NCBI GenBank assembly: GCA_002307175.1
Contig: DBTS01000067.1
Location: forward strand, 27,959 to 39,220
Length of the DNA stretch: 11,262 nt
Reading direction: 5' to 3'
DNA from: Rhodocyclaceae bacterium UBA1310
Lineage (GTDB): Bacteria > Pseudomonadota > Gammaproteobacteria > Burkholderiales > Rhodocyclaceae
In this document: piece after piece, positions 6,174 through 11,262 of the stretch
Layout of the letters: every line of letters starts with the position of its first letter
Numbering within the stretch: position 1 is the first letter of the stretch
Notes under the pieces: model-generated
Database searches by the model: none
Told to the model about the DNA's origin: nothing
The model's input: only the letters and a program-made list of their open reading frames with translations
Position numbers and translations under genes: made by a program

Positions 6174-6956
6174 ATGGCATCCGATACACCTGACGCCGGG
6201 CCCGTCAGCTCGACGCTGAGCATTCCGGCCTGTTCCGAATTTCCCAGACATATCGCCATCGTCATGGATGGCAATGGCCGCTGGGCGCGCAAGCGCATGC
6301 TGCCTCGGGTAGCCGGCCATCGGCGTGGGCTGGAGACGGTGCGGCGGCTGGTGCGCCAGTGCCTGGAGCGGGGGATTCCGAATCTCACGCTGTTTGCCTT
6401 CAGTTCGGAGAACTGGCGGCGGCCGGCGGATGAGGTTTCGTTCCTCATGAAGCTGCTTTTACGTGCGCTGCACACCGAGGTGTTGCGCCTGCATGCCAAT
6501 AACATCCGTCTGCGGGTGATCGGGGATATTTCGCGCTTTGAGCCCACGCTGCAACAGGCCATCACGCAGGCTGCGACGCTGACAGCGGGGAACACTGCGC
6601 TGACGCTGTCTATCGCGGCGAACTATGGCGGGCGCTGGGACATTCTGCAGGCGGTGAAACGCATGCAGGCGGCAAACCCGGCGCTGCGCGATGATTTCAC
6701 CGAGGACGATCTGACGCCTTACCTGAGCCTGGGAGATCTGCCGGAGCCGGATCTGTTCATCCGCACGGGTGGCGAGCAGCGCGTGAGCAACTTCCTGCTC
6801 TGGCAGCTGGCGTATGCGGAGTATTACTTCACGGATTGCCTCTGGCCGGATTTCGATGAGGTGGCGTTTGATGCGGCGCTGCTCTCTTTCCGCCAGCGTG
6901 AGCGGCGCTTCGGGCGCACCAGCGAGCAGTTGGTGCCGCAGCGCGCGGCGATTTGA
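6174..6956 (+). CDS. uppS: Undecaprenyl diphosphate synthase (cis-prenyltransferase)
   Basis: 260 aa, close to E. coli UppS (253 aa). It condenses isopentenyl diphosphate with farnesyl diphosphate to make C55 undecaprenyl diphosphate, the lipid carrier precursor for peptidoglycan and O-antigen, at the cytoplasmic face of the membrane. All family motifs are present: HIAIVMDGNGRWA (26-38) with catalytic D32, GHRRG (48-52), FSSENWRRP (76-84), IAANYGGRWDI (148-157), and LFIRTGGEQRVSNFLLWQ (194-211) followed by AEYYFTDCLWPDF. The ATG at 6174 has AAGGAGA seven bases upstream; the first ~25 residues are a variable extension. uppS usually sits with frr, cdsA and dxr, but here it is followed after 48 bp by creD, so it may be relocated or a second copy. 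No sign of inactivation. Confidence 0.95.
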   Translation: MASDTPDAGPVSSTLSIPACSEFPRHIAIVMDGNGRWARKRMLPRVAGHRRGLETVRRLVRQCLERGIPNLTLFAFSSENWRRPADEVSFLMKLLLRALHTEVLRLHANNIRLRVIGDISRFEPTLQQAITQAATLTAGNTALTLSIAANYGGRWDILQAVKRMQAANPALRDDFTEDDLTPYLSLGDLPEPDLFIRTGGEQRVSNFLLWQLAYAEYYFTDCLWPDFDEVAFDAALLSFRQRERRFGRTSEQLVPQRAAI

Positions 6957-7004
6957 TGGGCCACCGCGCACTTCAATCCCAGAAATCTATTCGGAGAATT
7001 CAGC

Positions 7005-8337
7005 ATGCGCAGTTTTCTTGCCAAGTTTTTTACCATTGCCGCGCTGGCGGTGTTGCTGGTGATTGCCGGCTTCATGGTGCGCGATGTGGTGGCCGACCGC
7101 ATTGCCAACCGTAATGTGGCACGCCAGTCGATTGCGGACAGCCTGGCCAACAGCCAGACCTTGGCCGGGCCGCTGGCTGTCATCAGATACACGGAGCACT
7201 ATACAGACACCACCCGCGACAAGGATGGCAGGTTGGTGGACAACGGCAATCGCAGTGAATCGCACGTCATGACGGTGCTGCCGGATACGCTGCAACTCGA
7301 TGGCAGCCTGACCAATGATCCGCATTACCGTGGCATCTTCCATATCAATGCCTACCTGCTCGAAGGCTCGCTGGCGGGCAGCCTCCGCCTGCCAGCACTG
7401 GCGGAGCTGCCACGCAACCGGCAGGATGCGAGCATCAGTGTGGAGGGGGTGCAACTGGTCGTGGCGATCAGCGATCCGCGTGGGCTGCGCCGGGTGGAGC
7501 TGAAGGTCAATGATGCGCCGACCACCCTGGAACCGGGCACGCAGCTTGCCGGCCTGGGCAATGGCGTTAACGCCCGGATCGCCGACGCAGCCAGCCTGCC
7601 CGGCAAGCCCATGCGCTTTGCGCTGGCATTAGAGCTTGGTGGCACGGAGAACTTCAGCATGATTCCGCTGGCGCACAACACGGTGGCGAACCTCAGGTCC
7701 GAATGGCCGCTTTGTGCCGGAGAAGTTTGCGGTGACGGACAAGGGCTTTGACGCACACTGGCAGATCAGCGCACTGGCTTCGAATGCCCGCGAGTCTTTC
7801 AGCTGTTGTGAAAAGATCGAGATGAATCAGGCCGACAGCTTTTCCGTCTCCCTGATCGACCCTGTGGATATCTATTCGATGTCGGACCGGGCCAGCAAGT
7901 ACGCTGAACTCTTCATTGCACTGACGCTCGGCGCCTTCCTGCTCTTCGAGCTGCTGCGCGGCCTCAATCTGCACCCAATGAACTATCTGCTGATCAGTGC
8001 GGCGCTGCTGATCTTCTTCCTGCTGCTGCTCTCGCTTTCCGAGCGGCTGGGCTTTGCCTGGGCGTATCTCGCGGCGGGTGGCGCCTGCGTGCTGCTGATC
8101 GGCTTCTACAGCGCGCACCTCTTGCGCAGCCTGTGGCTGGCAAGCGGCTTTACCCTGGGCCTGGGGTCACTCTATGGCGCGCTGTACGTGATTCTGCTTT
8201 CGGAACAGAACGCGCTGTTGATGGGCAGCCTGCTGCTCTTCGGGCTGCTGGCGTGCGTGATGGTGGGCACGCGCAAGGTGGATTGGGGAAGCCTGCTGAG
8301 CTCGCGCAAAGGCGCGACGGGCAATCCGGAAGCCTGA
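7005..8337 (+). pseudogene. creD: CreD-family inner-membrane protein, frameshifted
   Basis: Two consecutive frames together make one CreD (about 450 aa in E. coli). Part one (7005 to ~7709) begins MRSFLAKFFTIAALAVLL with one N-terminal membrane helix (about 8-28) and a large periplasmic region, including the PHYRGIFHINAYLLEGS stretch. It runs to LRSEWP and then leaves frame, stopping at 7751. Part two continues in another frame from NGRFVPEKFAVTDKGF through five hydrophobic segments, for example AELFIALTLGAFLLFELL and YLLISAALLIFFLLLLS, to 8337. The family has SxWPHPSFxGxF(L/V)P at the join, so about 20 bp seem to be missing between 7701 and 7711. A GGAGA Shine-Dalgarno precedes the ATG. CreD is an inner-membrane protein tied to envelope stress and the CreBC regulon in enterics; no creBC is seen here. 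The protein is probably not made intact unless this is a sequencing error. Confidence 0.85.
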
Positions 8338-8365
8338 TCATCCAAAGCCGTCACTGACAAACCCA

Positions 8366-8384
8366 GAGGGGCCGCACGCCCCTC
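8366..8384 (+). terminator. Hairpin after creD
   Basis: A 7-bp perfect GC-rich stem GAGGGGC (8366-8372) and GCCCCTC (8378-8384) with a CGCAC loop lies 28 bp after the creD stop. No T-run follows, so termination may be weak or the hairpin may only protect the 3' end. Confidence 0.45.
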
Positions 8385-8498
8385 CGGAATCTTGCGGCCA
8401 ATGGCGCCAGGGTTGCTGTGCCCGGGTGACTGTGCAATTCCACTGCCGCTGGAGTATGCTTTTCCCCGCTATCACTGTGACCGGGCGCCGACCTTCCC

Positions 8499-9059
8499 AT
8501 GCTGCCAAACCTTCCACTGTTCTTCATCAACCGCACGCTCAAGGGCGAAGACTGGGCGCGCCAGCGCCTGTGCAGTCATGCGGGGCAGACGGCAAGGCTG
8601 CAGATCGGCAGCCTGGACATGCGTTTTACGGTGGATGTGGATGGCCTGCTCATGGCGGCTGCCAAGGATGCTGCGGACGACGTGACGGTGAGCCTGCCTG
8701 CCTCTGCGCTTGGCGTGATCGCGGAAAACCCGGCTGAGATCACGCGCTACGCCCACATTGAGGGCAGCGCTGCCCTCGCCGATACGCTGGCAACCCTGCT
8801 GCAGCATTTGCGCCCTGATCTGGCCGGATGGCTGGCACCCTATGTAGGCGATGTGCTGGCGGTACGCGCCACGCGCACGGCGGGAATCATTTCGCGCACA
8901 GGCATGGCTGCTGCCCGCCAGGGGGAGTCCGTGCTCAAGGGCCTGGTGCAGGATCGTCTGCATGCCGCGACGCCGCACGCGGAATTCGATGCCTGGAAAT
9001 CCGAACTGGAAGCGCTGGCACGCCGGCTGGAGACGCTGGAAGCACGCGTCCGGCGCTGA
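8499..9059 (+). CDS. ubiJ: UbiJ, ubiquinone biosynthesis accessory protein
   Basis: 186 aa, slightly shorter than E. coli UbiJ (about 200). The N-terminal two thirds resemble the SCP2 sterol-carrier fold: FFINRTLKGEDWARQRLC, HAGQTARLQIGSLDMRFTV, an ASALGVI segment, and HIEGSAALADTLATLLQHLRP. A charged C-terminal coiled coil follows, EFDAWKSELEALARRLETLE (about 159-178). UbiJ is a soluble scaffold of the aerobic ubiquinone complex, where it is thought to hold the hydrophobic intermediates and partner with UbiK. The ATG at 8499 is chosen because MLPNLPLFFINRTL gives the family N-terminus; there is no clear Shine-Dalgarno. It is commonly found in ubiE-ubiJ-ubiB, but here creD lies upstream and no ubiB follows within the window. 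Moderately high confidence from motifs alone. Confidence 0.82.
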   Translation: MLPNLPLFFINRTLKGEDWARQRLCSHAGQTARLQIGSLDMRFTVDVDGLLMAAAKDAADDVTVSLPASALGVIAENPAEITRYAHIEGSAALADTLATLLQHLRPDLAGWLAPYVGDVLAVRATRTAGIISRTGMAAARQGESVLKGLVQDRLHAATPHAEFDAWKSELEALARRLETLEARVRR

Positions 9060-9363
9060 GCGCTCGAAGCCTTGGCGCTACAGCATTTACTGGCTGTTGG
9101 CGCCGGCATTCATCCCCGGAACACGGCAAACATTTGCGCCCTGCGGACGGAGGGTGGATCGGCGCAATTGCGCTACGCTCCATTGTTCCCTGTCGGCGCC
9201 CTACGCAAACCGGCACGGTAGGCCAATGGCCGTAGGTTGGGAAAGCCGCAGGCGTCTCCCAACGCTTTGTTACGCCGCATCTTCGCCCGTTCACTCCACT
9301 TCGTTCCCTGTGGTGTGATACGCGAGAGCGTACTACTTACCCACACGAAAGTCTGAAGAACCC
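9060..9363. other. Spacer with left BIME-like repeat
   Basis: No gene is visible in these 304 bases. A short inverted repeat AGCGC (9059-9063) and GCGCT (9075-9079) follows the ubiJ stop and might weakly end its transcript. The main content is the REP pair at 9161-9266. Between 9267 and 9363 I see nothing further. Confidence 0.6.
9161..9266. repeat. BIME-like pair of REP elements, left copy
   Basis: Two palindromic units face away from each other, each headed by GTAG. One runs on the minus strand from GTAG at 9204 down to GGCGCAATTG at 9161. The other runs on the plus strand from GTAG at 9232, with stem GTTGGGA (9236-9242) and TCCCAAC (9257-9263) and an inner GCC-GCA-GGC. GTAG-headed palindromes are the described form of RAYT-associated REP sequences. 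The whole unit recurs in reverse complement at 9938-10032. A GGCCAATGGCC palindrome (9221-9231) lies between the two heads. Confidence 0.75.
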
Positions 9364-9558
9364 TTATTTGTTGGGCGTCTTGGCGAGAATATCCTCAAGC
9401 TTGGCACCCTGCGTGGACAGATAACACTGGTGGTACAGGGTTAGCCAATAGTCCCGCGAACGGTTGTCGATCATCGTTCCCATCTCCGCGCCGGCAATTT
9501 TCACCATCAAGTCAAACGCCACCTTTTCCGGGCCGGTCACCTGCAGTTCTGCTTCCAC
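9364..9558 (-). CDS. Small hypothetical protein between the two BIME copies
   Basis: 64 aa from the GTG at 9558; an in-frame GTG at 9588 would give 74 aa (start METHYKKGEIV), with an in-frame stop just before it. I prefer 9558, because a minus-strand promoter would place the transcript start only about five bases before 9588 and because GGGGAG lies just upstream of 9558, though at a tight 3-base spacing. The product is a mildly charged soluble peptide (VTGPEKVAFDLMVKIAGAEM, then DNRSRDYWLTLYHQCYL) with no signal peptide or membrane helix. I do not recognise the family. It sits alone in non-coding DNA between inverted repeats. It could be a real orphan gene or the remnant of a larger one. Confidence 0.5.
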   Translation of the reverse strand: MEAELQVTGPEKVAFDLMVKIAGAEMGTMIDNRSRDYWLTLYHQCYLSTQGAKLEDILAKTPNK

Positions 9559-9599
9559 GATCTCCCCCTTTTTATAGTGTGTCTCCACGTCCAGCGGCT

Positions 9600-9629
9600 A
9601 TTATCGCCTACGCACGATTTTAGTGCCAA
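9600..9629 (-). promoter_or_regulatory. Promoter for the small hypothetical gene
   Basis: On the minus strand TTGGCA (9629-9624) and GATAAT (9605-9600) with an 18-bp spacer form a good sigma-70-like promoter, five of six matches at the -10. Transcription would begin near 9593, which favours the GTG at 9558 as start codon. Confidence 0.55.
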
Positions 9630-9937
9630 GCCCCTGGTTTGGCGTCAGTGTTTGTCCTCATTCACTTCTCTGCCAAAGTCAGGAATAACCCTGATACTTG
9701 TACGGCCTTGTATGCCACAATTACCTTGTTTTCCGCATGGTTACTACCCATACGGACTTCCCGTGATTAGTTATTGTGCATAGACCTAGCCGCTGATCCG
9801 CGACGGATTGGCACTTGTGCGCTTGATGTTGAATGCATTTTAGTTCTGCACCATATCAGGGCATAAATATGCGCATGATGTTACGGCATTTAAGGGACAT
9901 ATTCTGAAACGCGAAGGCGCGTGATGTGGCGCAACCG

Positions 9938-10032
9938 AGCGTTGGGAGACGCCTGCGGCTTTCAACCTACACCACTGGCACGCTTTCGGCGGTGTTTTTC
10001 GTAGGGTGGCAATGAGCGCAGCGAATTGCACC
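9938..10032. repeat. BIME-like pair of REP elements, right copy (inverted)
   Basis: This is the reverse-complement counterpart of 9161-9266. Its first 26 bases, AGCGTTGGGAGACGCCTGCG onward, match the reverse complement of the left copy exactly. After a 2-base gap the AACCTAC (9964-9970) matches too. A more diverged spacer follows, then a second GTAG-headed unit at 10001-10032 with arms GGCAAT and ATTGCACC. The minus-strand GTAG head is at 9970-9967. Confidence 0.75.
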
Positions 10033-10253
10033 TTCCGCGTGGTTTTTGCGTCGCAATCCGGAAGTCTCATGGCTAGTCAGATAAGACGGCATCTGCGACA
10101 GGCCGCCTCACTGGTACGGGCAAGGCTTCAGGAGTGAACACGGCATACACAAAGGTGCTTCATCTGTTCGGGAAAAACGCCCAGACAAAACGCACATGAA
10201 AACGGTGTCTATTGCCCTGAGAGCTCACAAAGCTGGGGGGGTTCGAGCCCACA

Positions 10254-10279
10254 AAAAAAGCGCCCGTAGGCGCTTTTTT
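10254..10279. terminator. Intrinsic terminator of the atp operon
   Basis: An 11-bp perfect stem, AAAAAAGCGCC (10254-10264) and GGCGCTTTTTT (10269-10279), with a CGTA loop. On the minus strand the complement of the A-run gives the U-tract, 20 bp beyond the atpC stop. The symmetric T-run means it would also work on the plus strand. Confidence 0.92.
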
Positions 10280-10298
10280 CTTCGTCAATGACGATGTA

Positions 10299-10724
10299 TT
10301 ACTGCCGACGATGCCGGAACTGTTCCAGCGTCACCAGCTGCGCCATGGCTTCCGCCAGTTCGGCCTGGGCCTTGGCATGATTGAATTCACCCTGCCGGTT
10401 GGCCAGGGCTTCTTCGGCATGCTTCTTGGCTTCCATGGCCTTGGCTTCGTCCAGGTCGGCACCACGGATGGCGGTGTCGGCCAGCACGGTTACCACGCCC
10501 GGCTGAATTTCGAGCATGCCGCCAGCCACGAAGATGATTTCCTCTTCAGCCTGGTTGGGCATCCTGATGCGTACAGACCCGGGGCGGATACGGGTCAGCA
10601 GCGGTGCATGGCCGGGCATGATCCCCAGCTCACCGGCTTCACCGGGCAGCGTGACGACTTCAGCCAGCCCGGAGAAGATTTCTTCTTCCGCGCTGACGAC
10701 GTCGACGTGTACTGTCATTGCCAT
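10299..10724 (-). CDS. atpC: F1Fo ATP synthase epsilon subunit
   Basis: 141 aa, close to E. coli epsilon (139). The start at 10724 gives MAMTVHVDVVSAEEEIFSG, near-identical in layout to the E. coli N-terminus (MAMTYHLDVVSAEQQMFSG), and GGAGG lies seven bases upstream. An upstream in-frame ATG at 10751 is rejected. The N-terminal beta-sandwich includes LPGEAGELGIMPGHAPLLTR, and IIFVAGGMLEIQPGVVTVLA follows. The C-terminal helical hairpin (about 90-141) carries DLDEAKAMEAKKHAEEAL and AELAEAMAQL. Epsilon is part of the central stalk, coupling proton flow to the beta catalytic sites and inhibiting ATP hydrolysis. It is the last gene of the operon, 66 bp after atpD, and is followed by a strong terminator. 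Confidence 0.97.
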   Translation of the reverse strand: MAMTVHVDVVSAEEEIFSGLAEVVTLPGEAGELGIMPGHAPLLTRIRPGSVRIRMPNQAEEEIIFVAGGMLEIQPGVVTVLADTAIRGADLDEAKAMEAKKHAEEALANRQGEFNHAKAQAELAEAMAQLVTLEQFRHRRQ

Positions 10725-10790
10725 ACCAATTCCTCCATGAAACAGACGCATCGGAGGACATCTTGCGATGCCCTCCCCGCCTGCTTCCGC

Positions 10791-11262
10791 TTATTGCAGT
10801 GTCTTGGCCTTTTCGACCGCTTCTTCGATCGTGCCAACCATATAGAAGGCCTGCTCGGGCAGGTTGTCGTAGTCACCCGCGACGATGCCCTTGAAGCCCT
10901 TGATGGTGTCTTTCAGCGACACGTACTTGCCGGGCGAACCGGTAAACACTTCGGCCACATGGAAAGGCTGCGACAGGAAACGCTGGATCTTGCGCGCACG
11001 GGCCACAACGAGCTTGTCTTCGGGAGCCAGTTCGTCCATCCCCAGAATTGCGATGATGTCACGCAGTTCCTTGTAGCGCTGCAGGGTCTGCTGCACGCCA
11101 CGGGCCACGTTGTAGTGCTCTTCACCCACAACCAGCGGATCAAGCTGGCGGGAGGTGGAGTCGAGCGGATCAACTGCCGGGTAGATACCCAGGGCGGCGA
11201 TGTCACGCGACAGCACGACGGTGGAGTCCAGGTGCAGGAAGGTGGTGGCAGGCGACGGGTCG
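10791..11262 (-). CDS. atpD: F1Fo ATP synthase beta subunit (C-terminal part)
   Basis: 157 codons before TAA; the frame runs off the window's right edge, so the start lies beyond 11262. The visible part begins DPSPATTFLHLDSTVVLSRD, a classic beta-subunit stretch of the nucleotide-binding domain. It continues through GIYPAVDPLDSTSRQLDP to the C-terminal helical domain, with LGMDELAPEDK as the counterpart of the DELSEED loop, ARKIQRFLSQPFHVAEVF, and the end MVGTIEEAVEKAKTLQ. The P-loop and catalytic residues lie outside the window. Beta holds the catalytic sites of F1. The gene precedes atpC in the usual atpA-G-D-C order. Confidence 0.97.
   Translation of the reverse strand, partial: DPSPATTFLHLDSTVVLSRDIAALGIYPAVDPLDSTSRQLDPLVVGEEHYNVARGVQQTLQRYKELRDIIAILGMDELAPEDKLVVARARKIQRFLSQPFHVAEVFTGSPGKYVSLKDTIKGFKGIVAGDYDNLPEQAFYMVGTIEEAVEKAKTLQ

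Larger units (their letters stand above)
9589..10298. other. Spacer between the small ORF and atpC
   Basis: This 710-base stretch holds no convincing coding gene. It contains the promoter at 9600-9629, the right BIME-like copy at 9938-10032, and the atpC terminator at 10254-10279. Minus-strand open frames across the repeat (about 9840-10070) are translations of the palindromes. The remaining 9630-9937 and 10033-10253 show no structure I can name; a GGGTTCGAGCCC motif at 10239-10250 looks like a tRNA T-arm but lacks the rest of a tRNA. Confidence 0.55.

Noticed and set aside
6459..7454. Long minus-strand frames opposite uppS and creD
   Set aside because: High-GC antisense shadows rich in Arg, with no family features; the plus-strand genes are clear.
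9577..9783. Plus-strand 68-codon open frame
   Set aside because: Overlaps the small minus-strand gene and its promoter, has no ribosome site and no recognisable motif.
9840..10070. Minus-strand 76-codon open frame
   Set aside because: It is the translation of the palindromic REP units, with low-complexity composition and no Shine-Dalgarno.
10230..10260. tRNA-like T-arm motif GGGTTCGAGCCC before the atp terminator
   Set aside because: No acceptor, D or anticodon arm can be drawn upstream and the stem does not pair as a five-bp T-stem; likely chance or an old fragment.
1..11262. CRISPR array
   Set aside because: No regularly spaced direct repeats anywhere; the only repeats are the two inverted BIME-like copies.

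Overview
The window looks like a moderately GC-rich proteobacterial chromosome, most likely betaproteobacterial. That rests on family-level resemblance of GatB, UppS, CreD, UbiJ and AtpC/AtpD (AtpC starts MAMTVHVDVVSAEEE, close to the E. coli epsilon subunit); I could not run a search. A low-GC accessory segment of about 4.8 kb interrupts it. Two sample 60-base lines make the contrast: 4501-4560 is 33% GC and 6301-6360 is 75% GC.

Layout. 1-621 is the 3' end of gatB, followed by a hairpin and a 337-bp spacer. 959-5728 is a defence island in two modules. Module 1 is a type II restriction-modification system: a Cfr10I/Bse634I-like endonuclease and a controller (C) protein in one minus-strand operon (TAATG overlap), with a divergent C5-cytosine methyltransferase. 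The 113 bp between the C and M start codons hold a recognisable C-box and two promoters that both predict leaderless transcripts. Module 2 is a minus-strand pair with an ATGA overlap: a SIR2-like/AbiH-like protein followed by a stand-alone DUF262 protein. The two modules converge on a shared bidirectional terminator (3605-3642). I do not recognise the SIR2-like + DUF262 pair as a named system, and it is the best candidate for something undescribed here.

5729-6173 is a spacer carrying a degraded transposase tail (RAYT/IS200-like) with a 4-bp tandem-duplication frameshift. 6174-9059 is housekeeping sequence on the plus strand: uppS, a frameshifted creD, and ubiJ. 9060-10298 is mostly non-coding. 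It holds two inverted ~100-bp copies of a bipartite REP element (BIME-like, GTAG-headed palindromes) on either side of a small minus-strand ORF with a good promoter. 10254-11262 is the end of the ATP synthase operon on the minus strand: a bidirectional terminator, atpC, and the C-terminal part of atpD.

How the genes work together. In module 1 the C protein is expected to delay endonuclease production until the methyltransferase, driven by its own promoter, has protected the host; active-site spacing suggests a CCGG-containing target. Module 2 is plausibly an NAD- or nucleotide-linked anti-phage effector pair, inferred from fold families and context only. The flanking genes serve tRNA amidation, undecaprenyl phosphate synthesis, ubiquinone synthesis and ATP synthesis, and have no visible link to the island.
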